Made by a program: the position numbers and the translations under genes
Notes under the pieces: model-generated
Databases searched by the model: none
What the model was told of the DNA's origin: nothing
The model's input: the letters and a program-made list of their open reading frames with translations, nothing else
NCBI RefSeq assembly: GCF_000705555.1
Contig: NZ_JMQN01000048.1
Coordinates: forward strand, 1 to 64,000
Source of the DNA: Marinobacterium lacunae
GTDB lineage: Bacteria; Pseudomonadota; Gammaproteobacteria; Pseudomonadales; Balneatricaceae
DNA: 64,000 nt
Reading direction: 5' to 3'
Shown: one piece after another, positions 18,091-27,878 of the stretch
How the letters are laid out: every line of letters starts with the position of its first letter
Position numbering within the stretch: the first letter of the stretch is position 1

Positions 18091-19056
18091 ATGAAACCGA
18101 TGAACAAGCTGTTCGCAGCCGTAGCGATCTCCGCTGCAGCAGTGACTGCGAATGCCGCTGACCTGCTTGACCCGAACCTGCCGGCCTACGAAAAGGCGTC
18201 CGGCGTGTCTGGCAACCTGTCCAGCGTGGGTTCCGATACTCTGGCCAACCTGATGACTCTGTGGGCTGAAGAGTTCAAGCGCAACTACCCGAACATCAAC
18301 ATCCAGATTCAGGCAGCCGGTTCTTCTACCGCTCCCCCAGCTCTGACCGAAGGTACGTCTAACATCGGCCCGATGAGCCGCAAGATGAAGGACAAGGAAC
18401 TCGAAGCGTTCGAGAAGAAGTTCGGTTACAAGCCGACTGCTATCCCGGTTGCTATCGACGCGCTGGCTGTATTCGCGCACAAGGACAACCCGATTTCCGG
18501 TCTGAGCATGGCTCAGGTTGACGCTATCTTCTCCTCTACTCACAAGTGCAGCGAAGGCGACGCCAACAAGTGGGGCGATCTGGGCGTAACCGGTTCTCTG
18601 GCAGATCAGAGCATCCAGCTGTTCGGTCGTAACTCTGTATCCGGCACCTACGGTTACTTCAAAGAGCACGCACTGTGCAAAGGCGACTACAAGAACAGCG
18701 TTAACGAACAGCCGGGCTCTGCTTCCGTTGTTCAGTCTGTTTCTACCTCTATCAACGGCATCGGCTACTCCGGTATCGGTTACAAGACCGCTTCCGTCCG
18801 CGCTCTGCCGCTGTCCAAGGAAGGCACCAACTACGTAGAAGCGACACCGGAAAACGCTGCCAACGGTACTTACCCGCTGTCTCGCTTCCTGTGGGTGTAC
18901 GTGAACAAGAAGCCGGGTCAGGAACTGGCTCCGCTTGAGCGCGAATTCGTGAAGCTGGTTCTGTCCAAGGTTGGTCAGGAAGTTGTCGTCAAGGACGGCT
19001 ACATCCCGCTGCCGGCCAAGGTCATCGAAAAGCAGCGCGCCGATCTGGGTCTGTAA
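18091..19056 (+). CDS. pstS: Phosphate-binding protein PstS
   Basis: Periplasmic phosphate-binding subunit of the high-affinity Pst uptake system. From ATG 18091, six bases after AGGAG, it has 321 residues with a signal peptide ending near VTANA and phosphate-contacting blocks [21 protein letters not shown] and [14 protein letters not shown]. An adjacent ATG at 18088 is also possible. Codon use is richer in T-ending GCT, GTT, TCT and ACT codons than in the neighbours, in keeping with high expression. Controlled by the Pho box just upstream. Confidence 0.96.
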   Translation: MKPMNKLFAAVAISAAAVTANAADLLDPNLPAYEKASGVSGNLSSVGSDTLANLMTLWAEEFKRNYPNINIQIQAAGSSTAPPALTEGTSNIGPMSRKMKDKELEAFEKKFGYKPTAIPVAIDALAVFAHKDNPISGLSMAQVDAIFSSTHKCSEGDANKWGDLGVTGSLADQSIQLFGRNSVSGTYGYFKEHALCKGDYKNSVNEQPGSASVVQSVSTSINGIGYSGIGYKTASVRALPLSKEGTNYVEATPENAANGTYPLSRFLWVYVNKKPGQELAPLEREFVKLVLSKVGQEVVVKDGYIPLPAKVIEKQRADLGL

Positions 19057-19086
19057 GCTTTAGATAACCTCTAAAGCCGACCCACG

Positions 19087-19107
19087 GGGGAGTCCACAGG
19101 ACTCCCC
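19087..19107 (+). terminator. Hairpin between pstS and pstC
   Basis: GGGGAGTCC and GGACTCCCC form nine perfect base pairs around ACA, followed by TTT. It starts 30 bases past the pstS stop. The short T-run suggests partial termination, which would give more PstS than permease, as is usual for binding proteins. Confidence 0.65.
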
Positions 19108-19125
19108 TTTCGCGTTTCCCGCACG

Positions 19126-19143
19126 CTGTAACATTACCGTCAT
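19126..19143 (+). promoter_or_regulatory. Second Pho box, upstream of pstC
   Basis: CTGTAAC-ATTA-CCGTCAT, nearly the same as the pstS box and with the same 7+4+7 layout. A TATCGT hexamer (19154-19159) begins 10 bases later. It implies a separate PhoB-dependent promoter for pstCAB-phoU. Confidence 0.75.
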
Positions 19144-19200
19144 ACAATTGACTTATCGTACGCTGCAAATCACGTTCAGAGCCCCTCAGGATCCTCAATC

Positions 19201-21477
19201 ATGAGCATTGACCAAACCACTGCTGCGCCGCCGGATCTCGACTTCACGACGCCGGCGTCCCGGCGTCTGCGTCAGCGTCGCATGCTGCAGGACAAGCTGG
19301 CAGCCGGTGGCATCGCCGTTGGCGGTGTCAGCGTCATCATCGCTGTCGTTATGATCTTCTTCTACCTGCTGTATGAGGTAGCCCCGCTGTTCGAGTCTGC
19401 CAAGGTCGAACCCTGGAATGTTCAGGGCAAGCCGATGGTGCCGTATACGCAGCCAGGCAGTAGCGCCGACACCCTGTATCTTGCAGTAGAAGAACAAGCC
19501 GAGATCGGTTTCCGCGTCAGTGGCGATGGTCAAATGACATTCTTCAGAGCGGCCACCGGTGAATTGGTCGACCAGGCGCAGTTGAGCCTGCCTGAAGGGG
19601 TCGAGATCACCAGTTTCGCCCTGCTCTCAGAAGCCAGCCGCATTTTCGCCTTCGGCCTTAGCAACGGCGAAATCCGTGTGTTGAAGCACAGCTACACAGC
19701 CACCTACCCTAACGGCGTGCGCGTGCTGACTCCGGTGATCGAGTATCCGCTGGGCGAGGCAGGCATTCCCGTGGCGGACGGTCCGATCGAGAAGTTCACC
19801 ATCACCAACGATGGTGATCGCTGGGGCGTTGTGGCCGCTAGTGGCGGCAAACTCGGCTTTACCCGTTTGGCAATGACCGAGAACCTGTTTACCGGCGAAA
19901 CCACCGTTGAGCGCAGTGAGAAAGATCTGCCGCCGCTGGGCATCAACCCGCGCAAATTGCTGATGACGCCGGACCTCGCCTGGCTGATGGCCAGTGCCGC
20001 CGATGGCAAAATCGCCGTGGTCAACCTGCGTGGCACGCCGGAAATCACCCAGCTGCTGGACGCCTCCGAAGGCCAGATCACAACGTTCAGGCTGCTGCTC
20101 GGTGCTAACTCCCTGCTGATCGGCGACGACAAGGGCAAGCTGTCGCAGTGGTTCTTCGTGCGTAGCGATGCCGGTGCACCCGAGCTGACTCATATCCGTG
20201 ATTTCGACCATGCAGGCAATGCGGTCGTCAGCCTGACCACCGAACAGCGCCGCAAGGGTTTGGTCAGCGTCGACCAGTCCGGCGAGCTGTCGCTGTACAA
20301 CTCCACCGCCCGCCGCACCGCCTTTAATGAGTCGATCTTTGGCGGCCCGGTTGGCCAGATTGCGCTGGCTCCGCGCTCAGACGCTCTGCTGGTCGAGCAG
20401 GACGGCAAACTCTCATTCTGGCACGTGGAAAACGAGCACCCGGAGATCTCCTGGTCGGTGCTGTGGGAGAAGGTCTGGTACGAAGGCTATTCGGAGCCTG
20501 CCTTTATCTGGCAGTCGTCCGCATCGAACAATGACTTCGAGCCCAAATACAGCCTGATGCCGCTGGCATTCGGTACCCTGAAAGCGGCGTTCTACGCCAT
20601 GCTGCTGGCGACCCCGCTGGCGATCTGCGGTGCGATCTATACCGCCTACTTCATGGTTCCGGCCATGCGCCGCAAGGTGAAGCCGTTCATCGAACTGATG
20701 GAGGCGCTGCCGACCGTTATTCTTGGCTTCCTCGCTGGTCTCTGGTTGGCACCGTTCATGGAAGCGAATTTGGCCGGTATATTCACCTCCTTGCTGGTGA
20801 TCCCTGTTGCGGTTGTTGGCTTCGGCTTCCTCTGGCAGAACATGCCTGAGCGTATCCGCTTCCTGCTGCCAGAAGGCTGGGACGCCGCGCTGCTGATACC
20901 GGTCGTCATTCTGGCTACCTGGTTTGCACTGGGCATTGCCCACCCGATCGAAAACCTGCTGTTCGCCGGTGACCTGCGCACCTGGCTGACCAACGAAGCG
21001 GGCATCCCTTACGATCAGCGCAACGCGCTGGTAGTCGGCATCGCCATGGGCTTCGCTGTCATCCCGACGATCTTCTCGATCACCGAGGACGCGATCTTTG
21101 CCGTGCCGAAACACCTGAGCTACGGCTCTCTGGCCCTGGGCGCGACCCAGTGGCAGACGCTGATCCGCGTGGTTCTGCCCACCGCAAGCCCGGGTATCTT
21201 CTCGGCGCTGATGATCGGCATGGGCCGTGCCGTGGGTGAAACGATGATCGTACTGATGGCCACCGGTAACACCCCGATCATGGATGTGAATATCTTCGAG
21301 GGGATGCGTACGCTGGCGGCCAACATCGCCGTCGAGATGCCTGAATCCGAAGTCGGCAGTACCCACTTCCGCATCCTGTTCCTGGCCGCGTTCGTGCTGT
21401 TCCTGTTCACCTTTGTCGTGAACACTCTGGCGGAGTCGATTCGCCAGCACTTACGCAAGAAATACGGTTCACTTTAA
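19201..21477 (+). CDS. pstC: Phosphate ABC transporter permease PstC, long form
   Basis: Inner-membrane permease of the phosphate transporter. At 758 residues it is more than twice the length of E. coli PstC (319). After a first membrane helix (about 38-60) comes a roughly 380-residue periplasmic insert with repeated beta-strand blocks resembling a beta-propeller. The permease helices follow from about residue 460, with the EAA loop GATQWQTLIRVVLPTASPGIF. Long PstC forms are known in Pseudomonas and marine gammaproteobacteria. The gene is preceded by its own Pho box and followed by pstA after 20 bases. Confidence 0.93.
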   Translation: MSIDQTTAAPPDLDFTTPASRRLRQRRMLQDKLAAGGIAVGGVSVIIAVVMIFFYLLYEVAPLFESAKVEPWNVQGKPMVPYTQPGSSADTLYLAVEEQAEIGFRVSGDGQMTFFRAATGELVDQAQLSLPEGVEITSFALLSEASRIFAFGLSNGEIRVLKHSYTATYPNGVRVLTPVIEYPLGEAGIPVADGPIEKFTITNDGDRWGVVAASGGKLGFTRLAMTENLFTGETTVERSEKDLPPLGINPRKLLMTPDLAWLMASAADGKIAVVNLRGTPEITQLLDASEGQITTFRLLLGANSLLIGDDKGKLSQWFFVRSDAGAPELTHIRDFDHAGNAVVSLTTEQRRKGLVSVDQSGELSLYNSTARRTAFNESIFGGPVGQIALAPRSDALLVEQDGKLSFWHVENEHPEISWSVLWEKVWYEGYSEPAFIWQSSASNNDFEPKYSLMPLAFGTLKAAFYAMLLATPLAICGAIYTAYFMVPAMRRKVKPFIELMEALPTVILGFLAGLWLAPFMEANLAGIFTSLLVIPVAVVGFGFLWQNMPERIRFLLPEGWDAALLIPVVILATWFALGIAHPIENLLFAGDLRTWLTNEAGIPYDQRNALVVGIAMGFAVIPTIFSITEDAIFAVPKHLSYGSLALGATQWQTLIRVVLPTASPGIFSALMIGMGRAVGETMIVLMATGNTPIMDVNIFEGMRTLAANIAVEMPESEVGSTHFRILFLAAFVLFLFTFVVNTLAESIRQHLRKKYGSL

Positions 21478-21497
21478 GGCACCATTGAGGATTGACT

Positions 21498-23186
21498 ATG
21501 CGTATCTCATTCAGCGAATGGACCAAGTCGGGCTCTCCCTGGGTCTGGCTCAACGCCGGTGCCGTGGCGATCTCGATCATCATGGTGGTCGGCCTGCTCG
21601 GCCTGATCGCCGTGCGTGGCCTCGGCCACTTCTGGCCTGCCGATGTAATTCAGGCAGACTATGAAGAGAACGGCAAACAACACACCATCATCGGCGAACT
21701 GGTCGACCGTGAAATGGTACCCGCCCCGCAGCTGCGCGGTGCCGGTATCGAGGTTCCGGAAGGCGTCGAGGCGATGGCCCGCGATCTGCTCAAGGTCGGC
21801 AACCGTGATTTCGGCAGCGCCGACTTCATCTGGGCGATGGACCATTTCATTACCCATATTCAGCGCCCGGCCATGCTGTTTGCCGCCGAGCGTCTTGAGT
21901 GGGGCAACTTCTACGGCTACCTGCGTGAGGTCAAGGAAGCGGGCAAGAGCGTCGGTCACTATGACGGCTACGACAAGACCCAGGAATACCTGGCACTCTG
22001 GGGCGAGTTCCAGCAGCGTATCGACCGTGTACTCGATATTCGTGAACAGATCCTGACGATCGAAAAGAAAGAGATCGGCAGCATCAACTACGAGATCGAG
22101 CGCCTGCGTCTGAAAGAGCGTCGTCTGGATCTGGATCAGTCCACCGATACCGATGCCTATGCCAAGATCGATGCGCGTCGTAAAGAGCTGAACGCCGACT
22201 ACGAAGAGTTGCAGAAGCGCCTGGGCGACCTGTACCAGCAGATCAACCGCGACACCTTTGTCGCCGAGATCGCAGATGGCCGTAAGGTAGAGCTGCCGGT
22301 GGCCAAGATCGTGCGTGCGTTCCTACCCAATGACATGGGTATCGGCGCCAAGATCGTGCATTACGCCGACAAGGTGTGGGAGTTCCTCTCCGACGAGCCC
22401 CGTGAAGCCAACACTGAAGGCGGTATCTTCCCGGCGATCTTCGGTACCGTAATGATGGTTATCCTGATGTCGGTACTGGTGACACCCTTTGGCGTGGTTG
22501 CGGCGGTCTACCTGCGCGAATATGCCAAGCAGGGCTTCATCACCCGCCTGATCCGCATCGCGGTAAACAACCTGGCCGGTGTGCCGTCCATCGTATACGG
22601 CGTATTTGGCCTGGGCTTCTTCGTCTACTTCCTGGGCGGTCACATCGATGACCTGTTCTTCCCCGAAGCCAAGCCGTCACCGACCTTCGGTACCGGCGGT
22701 CTGATGTGGGCGTCGATTACCCTTGCGCTGCTGACCGTACCGGTGGTGATTGTCGCCACCGAAGAGGGTCTGGCCCGTATCCCGCGTGCGGTACGTGAAG
22801 GCTCACTTGCGCTCGGTGCGACCAAGTTCGAAACGCTGTGGAAAGTCGTGCTGCCGATGGCGAGCCCTGCAATGATGACCGGTGTAATCCTGGCGATCGC
22901 CCGTGCAGCCGGTGAGGTTGCGCCGCTGATGCTGGTCGGTGTGGTCAAGCTCGCGCCGAGCCTGCCGCTTGATGGCAACTACCCCTATCTGCATCTGGAT
23001 CAGAAATTCATGCACCTGGGCTTCCACATCTATGATGTGGGCTTCCAGAGCCCCAACGTCGAAGCGGCCCGTCCGCTGGTCTACGCCACGGCGCTGCTGC
23101 TGGTGATTGTGATCGCGCTGCTTAACTTCTCGGCTATTGCGATTCGCAACCACCTGCGTGAGAAGTACAAAGCGCTTGAAATGTGA
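21498..23186 (+). CDS. pstA: Phosphate ABC transporter permease PstA, long form
   Basis: Second permease subunit of the Pst system, 562 residues against about 296 in E. coli. A first membrane helix (about 18-40) is followed by about 240 extra residues, including a charged coiled-coil stretch (EIERLRLKERRLDLDQS...). The standard permease comes after that, with the EAA loop LGATKFETLWKVVLPMASP. The ATG lies seven bases after GAGG; a TTG two codons earlier (21492) is less likely. The extra regions of PstC and PstA probably pack together in the periplasm (inference). Confidence 0.93.
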   Translation: MRISFSEWTKSGSPWVWLNAGAVAISIIMVVGLLGLIAVRGLGHFWPADVIQADYEENGKQHTIIGELVDREMVPAPQLRGAGIEVPEGVEAMARDLLKVGNRDFGSADFIWAMDHFITHIQRPAMLFAAERLEWGNFYGYLREVKEAGKSVGHYDGYDKTQEYLALWGEFQQRIDRVLDIREQILTIEKKEIGSINYEIERLRLKERRLDLDQSTDTDAYAKIDARRKELNADYEELQKRLGDLYQQINRDTFVAEIADGRKVELPVAKIVRAFLPNDMGIGAKIVHYADKVWEFLSDEPREANTEGGIFPAIFGTVMMVILMSVLVTPFGVVAAVYLREYAKQGFITRLIRIAVNNLAGVPSIVYGVFGLGFFVYFLGGHIDDLFFPEAKPSPTFGTGGLMWASITLALLTVPVVIVATEEGLARIPRAVREGSLALGATKFETLWKVVLPMASPAMMTGVILAIARAAGEVAPLMLVGVVKLAPSLPLDGNYPYLHLDQKFMHLGFHIYDVGFQSPNVEAARPLVYATALLLVIVIALLNFSAIAIRNHLREKYKALEM

Positions 23187-23221
23187 TGCCGGCACCGATT
23201 ACTGAATAAAGGTTTATAGAC

Positions 23222-24055
23222 ATGACTAGCGAAATCAAAACTCACGCCATCGACATCGCCTCCATGCAGCGTGATACCCGCACACTGCGTCCGGAAGAGG
23301 AAACCCATACGCTTCAGGTCCGCGACCTCAAGCTGTACTACGGTGAGAAAGAGGCGCTGCACGGCATCAACATGGATATCGCCAAGAACCGCGTGACCGC
23401 CTTCATCGGTCCGTCCGGTTGCGGTAAGTCCACACTGCTGCGCTGCTTCAACCGCATGAACGATCTGGTCGACAGTTGCCGCATCGAAGGCCAGCTGCTG
23501 CTGGACGGCGAAAACATCTACGACCGTACGGTCAACGTGGCCGACCTGCGCCGCCGTGTCGGCATGGTGTTCCAGAAACCGAACCCCTTCCCGAAATCGA
23601 TCTATGAAAACGTAGCCTATGGCCTGCGTATTCAGGGCGTGAAGAAGAAGCGCGTAATTGACGAAACCGTCGAGTGGGCACTGCGCTCCGCCGCACTCTG
23701 GGATGAGGTGAAGGACCGCCTGCACGAATCAGCTCTCGGTATGTCCGGCGGTCAGCAGCAGCGTCTGGTTATCGCCCGTACCGTGGCGGTAAAGCCTGAA
23801 GTGCTGTTGCTCGACGAGCCGGCCTCCGCACTGGACCCTATCTCGACACTGAAGATCGAGGAGCTGATCCACGAGCTCAAGCGCGACTTCACCATCGTCA
23901 TCGTTACTCACAACATGCAGCAGGCGGCCCGTGTTTCGGATTACACTGCCTTTATGTACATGGGTGATCTGATCGAGTTCGGTGTCACCGATACACTGTT
24001 CACCAACCCGACCGAAAAGCAGACCGAAGATTACATTACTGGTCGTTACGGTTGA
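23222..24055 (+). CDS. pstB: Phosphate import ATP-binding protein PstB
   Basis: ATPase subunit that powers phosphate import. The 277-residue protein has Walker [10 protein letters not shown], the Q-loop [18 protein letters not shown], the signature MSGGQQQRL, Walker [14 protein letters not shown] and the H-loop [11 protein letters not shown]. About 30 N-terminal residues precede the ABC core, a little longer than in E. coli. It lies 35 bases after pstA and 59 before phoU in the pst operon. Confidence 0.97.
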   Translation: MTSEIKTHAIDIASMQRDTRTLRPEEETHTLQVRDLKLYYGEKEALHGINMDIAKNRVTAFIGPSGCGKSTLLRCFNRMNDLVDSCRIEGQLLLDGENIYDRTVNVADLRRRVGMVFQKPNPFPKSIYENVAYGLRIQGVKKKRVIDETVEWALRSAALWDEVKDRLHESALGMSGGQQQRLVIARTVAVKPEVLLLDEPASALDPISTLKIEELIHELKRDFTIVIVTHNMQQAARVSDYTAFMYMGDLIEFGVTDTLFTNPTEKQTEDYITGRYG

Positions 24056-24114
24056 TGACGCCTTGGCGCCATCCCTGAACTGCCCAGCAACATTCCGTAA
24101 CGGAGACAGAGACC

Positions 24115-24873
24115 GTGGAATTCGAAAAGGATAGTTACTCCACCCATATCTCTCAGCAATTCAATGAAGAGCTGGAGACCATTCGCACACAGATGCTGAC
24201 CATGGGCGGAATCGTCGAGCGTCAGGTACATGACGCCATCGAAGCGCTGCTGACCAGCGATAACGAACTGGCCGAGCAGGCCCGCCGTATCGACAAGCAG
24301 ACCAACGAAATGGAACTGATGATCGACGAGCAGTGCACCATGACCATTGCGCGCCGTCAGCCGGCCGCATCGGACCTGCGCCTGATCATCTCCATCAGCC
24401 GCGCCGTGGCCGATCTGGAGCGCATCGGCGATGAAGCCAGCCGTATCGCCCAGCAGGCGATCGAGATGGCCGAAGGCACCCGTACCCAGCACGGCTTCCA
24501 GGAGGTCCGTCATATCGGCAACCTGGTCCGTGACATGGTCAAGGATGTGCTGACCGCCTTTGCCCGCAACGACCTGGAGATGGCCTACCGTGTCGCCAAG
24601 CAGGATCGCAGTGTCGATCAGGAGTACCGCACCGCCATGCGTACGCTGGTGACCTACATGATGGAAGATGTACGCTCGATCTCCAGCATCATGAACGTGA
24701 TCTGGGTACTGCGCAGTCTGGAGCGCATTGGCGATCACGCGCGCAATCTGGCCGAGCACCTGATCTATCAGGTCAGCGGCACCGACGTCCGTCATCAGAG
24801 CCTGCAGGCGATGAAGAAAACCGTGCGTGAGGAAACCGGTCAGGCCGACGACGAAGCCGACGACATCGAGTAA
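24115..24873 (+). CDS. phoU: Phosphate-signalling regulator PhoU
   Basis: Negative regulator linking Pst transporter state to the PhoR kinase, so the Pho regulon stays off when phosphate is plentiful. 252 residues form two copies of the three-helix PhoU domain, each with the metal-binding ExxxD motif (DLERIGDEA in the first, SLERIGDHARN in the second). The start is GTG 24115, nine bases after GGAG. Last gene of pstSCAB-phoU. Its stop codon is inside a strong hairpin shared with the convergent DUF1415 gene. Confidence 0.95.
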   Translation: MEFEKDSYSTHISQQFNEELETIRTQMLTMGGIVERQVHDAIEALLTSDNELAEQARRIDKQTNEMELMIDEQCTMTIARRQPAASDLRLIISISRAVADLERIGDEASRIAQQAIEMAEGTRTQHGFQEVRHIGNLVRDMVKDVLTAFARNDLEMAYRVAKQDRSVDQEYRTAMRTLVTYMMEDVRSISSIMNVIWVLRSLERIGDHARNLAEHLIYQVSGTDVRHQSLQAMKKTVREETGQADDEADDIE

Positions 24874-24891
24874 GCGCGCCTGCGCTTACTC
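24868..24891. terminator. Hairpin spanning the stop codons of phoU and the DUF1415 gene
   Basis: GAGTAAGCGC and GCGCTTACTC make ten perfect base pairs around GCCT. Both convergent genes end within it: the phoU TAA in the left arm, the DUF1415 TAA in the right. There is no T-run on either side, so termination is likely inefficient, or the hairpin serves to stabilise 3' ends. Confidence 0.5.
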
Positions 24892-25470
24892 AGGCCAGTA
24901 ATCGGCCAGAGGCGGGAACTGCGCCAGCAGACCCGCCTTGCCCATCTCCTTCAGCCTCGCGATATTGCGCTCGGGGATAGACTCGGGGTCGCGATAGCTC
25001 GCCAGCGCCCGGCTCATCTCGTCTTGCCGGATCAGATGTAGCGCCGGATAGGGTGCTCGGTTGGTCCAGTGACTGATGTCGTCCTCATCCACACCGTCGA
25101 ACAGATAGCCCGGATGGAAGGTCGCGATCTGGAACAGATCCTCAACCCCTGCCCGCTCAATCAACGCCTCGGCATCCTCAACCAGATCCAGAAAATCCTC
25201 AAAATCGGCCAGCAACCAGGGTGTGATCAGCAGCGTGGTGGAGAGTTCGGCCTCCGGCGTTTCCACCAGGTCCGACAGCTGCTGCAGGAAATCGCGCAGG
25301 AAATTATCTTCGTCGCGGGCGTAGGATACCTGATACCGAATGGTCCCTGCGCGCACGACAGGGGCCGCAAAGGGGCAGAGATTCAGGCCCACGACCATCT
25401 TCTCGACCCAGTCTCGGGTCAGCGATTGAGCCTGTTCAAGCAGGCGTTGTTCATCAGTCATCGTTGTCAT
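24886..25470 (-). CDS. DUF1415 family protein
   Basis: Soluble protein of 194 residues in the uncharacterised DUF1415 family, recognised by the blocks WVEKMVVGLNLCPFA near residue 21 and ATFHPGYLFDG, ending in the conserved FPxLADYWPE-like tail. It has no signal peptide or membrane helix. A second ATG three codons in (25461) is an equal candidate start. Function unknown. Convergent with phoU and divergent from ubiC. Confidence 0.78.
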   Translation of the reverse strand: MTTMTDEQRLLEQAQSLTRDWVEKMVVGLNLCPFAAPVVRAGTIRYQVSYARDEDNFLRDFLQQLSDLVETPEAELSTTLLITPWLLADFEDFLDLVEDAEALIERAGVEDLFQIATFHPGYLFDGVDEDDISHWTNRAPYPALHLIRQDEMSRALASYRDPESIPERNIARLKEMGKAGLLAQFPPLADYWPE

Positions 25471-25588
25471 GGCGCGATCCTACCGCTAAGTGAAGAAAAA
25501 GTAACCTGCCAGCACCGGGCACAGATGATACACTCAGCCCCCCTTGTAAACGTGCCCAGGCACGCCTTTGATCAACGTCGGGACCACC

Positions 25589-26128
25589 GTGAACGCTGAA
25601 GTATTGCTGCCCAGACCTGAACGTACCCGGCACTGGCGTACGCTCAAGCACCCGACACAGGCCCCACGCCCGCTGCACCGATGGCTGACCGACGACAGTT
25701 CACTGACCCGACTGCTCCAGCGCGCCAGCCAAGGCCGCTTTTCGGTGCGTGTGCTCAGTCAGCGCTATGCCCACCCCGGCGCCAACGAAGCCGTGGCACT
25801 GGGCATGGGCGTGCGCCGAACCGCACTGATACGCGAGGTACTGCTGTGCGGAAACGGCGTACCCTGGGTATATGCGCGCACCGTGATACCGGTCGATACG
25901 TTGCGCGGGCGCCATCGCACACTGAAAATGATCGGATCGCGCTCACTGGGCTCATTATTGTTCAAAGACCCGGGTATGCAGCGCGACCCTCTGCAGATCG
26001 CACGTGTGCTTGATGACAGCGGCCACCGCTATTGGGCACGACGCTCGATCTTCCATCTCGATCGCAAGCCGCTGCTGGTATGCGAGGTTTTTCTACCACC
26101 ACTGCTGGACGTACAATACCCAGCCTGA
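25589..26128 (+). CDS. ubiC: Chorismate pyruvate-lyase
   Basis: First committed step of ubiquinone synthesis: chorismate to 4-hydroxybenzoate and pyruvate in the cytoplasm. The 179-residue protein has the family blocks [39 protein letters not shown] with the product-binding arginine, [10 protein letters not shown], and the C-terminal WARRSIF...[14 protein letters not shown] 25589 is preferred; a TTG at 25568 opens a slightly longer frame. It ends 16 bases before ubiA, whose product uses the 4-hydroxybenzoate made here. Confidence 0.9.
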   Translation: MNAEVLLPRPERTRHWRTLKHPTQAPRPLHRWLTDDSSLTRLLQRASQGRFSVRVLSQRYAHPGANEAVALGMGVRRTALIREVLLCGNGVPWVYARTVIPVDTLRGRHRTLKMIGSRSLGSLLFKDPGMQRDPLQIARVLDDSGHRYWARRSIFHLDRKPLLVCEVFLPPLLDVQYPA

Positions 26129-26144
26129 CCAACCGGGGGACTTC

Positions 26145-27029
26145 ATGGCAATGTCGATGACCAACAGCCCGAACAGCGACAAGCTGACCGCCTATATCCA
26201 GCTGATGCGCGCTGACCGTCCCATCGGTACCTACCTGCTGCTCTGGCCCACGCTTTGGGCGCTGTGGATCGCTGCCGAAGGCGTACCGCCGCTGCACCTG
26301 CTGGTGATCTTTTCGCTCGGCGTATTCCTGACCCGCTCCGCCGGATGCGTGATCAACGACTATGCCGACCGACATTTCGACGGCCACGTAAAGCGCACCA
26401 AAGAGCGCCCAATGCCCACCGGTCGTGTCACCGAACGTGAGGCGCTATGGCTATTCGCCGGCCTCATGCTGGGCGCGTTCGCACTGGTACTCTTTACCAA
26501 CGGCATGACCGTCCTGATGTCGATCGCCGCGCTGGCGCTGGCGTTCAGCTATCCGTTCATGAAGCGCCATACCCACCTGCCACAGGTCGTGCTCGGCGCC
26601 GCGTTCGGTTGGGCGATCCCCATGGCCTTTACCGCCGTCCAGGAGCAGCTCCCGCTGCTCGCCTGGCTGATCTTCATGGCCAAGATATTCTGGACCGTGG
26701 CCTACGACTCGATGTACGCCATGGTGGACCGTGACGATGACCTGCTCATCGGTATCAAGTCCACAGCCGTGCTGTTTGGCCATCACGACCGACTGATTAT
26801 CGGCCTGCTGCAGGTCTTCACTCTAGTGCTGCTGATCGGTGTTGGCCTGCTGGCGGGCCTTGGAATCTACTTTTACATCGGTCTAGCCGGGGCTGCGAGC
26901 CTGTTCATCTATCAGCAATGGTTGATTCGCGAGCGCGAGCGCATGCCCTGCCTGAAGGCGTTTCTGAACAATCATTGGGCCGAACTGCTGGTTCTGATCG
27001 GGATCATCGCCGATTATGCACTTCGCTAA
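26145..27029 (+). CDS. ubiA: 4-hydroxybenzoate octaprenyltransferase
   Basis: Integral membrane prenyltransferase joining the polyprenyl tail to 4-hydroxybenzoate. 294 residues, about eight membrane helices, with both aspartate-rich motifs: NDYADRHFD (first DxxxD) and [12 protein letters not shown] (second). ATG 26145 follows GGGGGA at short distance; the upstream open frame overlaps ubiC and is not used. Forms a ubiC-ubiA pair as in E. coli. ubiB for the same pathway lies at 2.4 kb. Confidence 0.96.
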   Translation: MAMSMTNSPNSDKLTAYIQLMRADRPIGTYLLLWPTLWALWIAAEGVPPLHLLVIFSLGVFLTRSAGCVINDYADRHFDGHVKRTKERPMPTGRVTEREALWLFAGLMLGAFALVLFTNGMTVLMSIAALALAFSYPFMKRHTHLPQVVLGAAFGWAIPMAFTAVQEQLPLLAWLIFMAKIFWTVAYDSMYAMVDRDDDLLIGIKSTAVLFGHHDRLIIGLLQVFTLVLLIGVGLLAGLGIYFYIGLAGAASLFIYQQWLIRERERMPCLKAFLNNHWAELLVLIGIIADYALR

Positions 27030-27069
27030 GGTGCTCTGATCACTGCTACCTTTGGCTTAACCTCTGCTA

Positions 27070-27087
27070 TTGTCATATTTATGTAAC
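27070..27087 (+). promoter_or_regulatory. Pho box of phoB
   Basis: TTGTCAT-ATTT-ATGTAAC has the 7+4+7 layout of the other two boxes in this window. A -10-like TAATAG lies 12 bases further on. It would let PhoB activate its own gene, as known in E. coli. Confidence 0.7.
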
Positions 27088-27146
27088 CTAAACGTCTTGT
27101 AATAGTCGCGGTTGATAACAGCAGAGAACTCAGAGGCAGAAGACAG

Positions 27147-27842
27147 ATGTCTGCATCAAAACGCGTGTTGATCGTTGACGACGAAGCCCCGATCAGGGAA
27201 ATGATCGCTGTGGCCCTGGAGATGGCAGGCTATGAATGTCTGGAGGCGGAAAACGCCCAGCAGGCTCACGCCCTGATCCTGGATCATAAGCCCGACATGG
27301 TGTTACTGGACTGGATGATGCCCGGCACCAGCGGTGTCGAATTTGCCCGTCGCCTACGCAAGGATGAGGTCACCGCCGATGTGCCGGTGATCATGCTCAC
27401 GGCTAAGGCCGATGAAGACAACAAGATCAAAGGCCTCGAGGCTGGCGTCGATGACTACATCATCAAACCCTTCTCGCCGCGCGAACTGGTTGCACGCCTG
27501 AAGGCTGTGCTGCGTCGTGCCACGCCGAAAGGCGTTGAGGAGCCGGTGACCGTAGACGGCCTGACACTGGACCCGGTTTCCCACCGTGTCACCGCCGACG
27601 GCCGTCCGGTAGAGCTGGGCCCGACAGAGTTTCGCCTGCTGCAGTTTTTCATGACCCATCAAGATCGTGCATACTCTCGCAGCCAACTGCTTGATATGGT
27701 CTGGGGCGGTAATGTCTACGTCGAAGAGCGTACCGTTGATGTTCATATCCGCCGGTTGCGCAAGGCGCTCGGCGAGCGCCACGACTACCTGGTACAGACA
27801 GTCCGCGGTACCGGTTACCGATTCTCGGCCCAAGTCGCCTGA
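27147..27842 (+). CDS. phoB: Phosphate regulon response regulator PhoB
   Basis: Transcription activator of the phosphate-starvation regulon. 231 residues: receiver domain with acidic pair D11-D12, phosphorylation site D55 in VLLDWMMPG and the KPFSPRE lysine, then an OmpR/PhoB winged helix with the recognition segment VYVEERTVDVHIRRLRKAL. Its predicted sites lie before pstS, pstC and phoB itself. Followed by phoR after 36 bases. Confidence 0.96.
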   Translation: MSASKRVLIVDDEAPIREMIAVALEMAGYECLEAENAQQAHALILDHKPDMVLLDWMMPGTSGVEFARRLRKDEVTADVPVIMLTAKADEDNKIKGLEAGVDDYIIKPFSPRELVARLKAVLRRATPKGVEEPVTVDGLTLDPVSHRVTADGRPVELGPTEFRLLQFFMTHQDRAYSRSQLLDMVWGGNVYVEERTVDVHIRRLRKALGERHDYLVQTVRGTGYRFSAQVA

Positions 27843-27878
27843 TCAACGGCCCCCGCGGATCGAACATAAAGGGATAGT

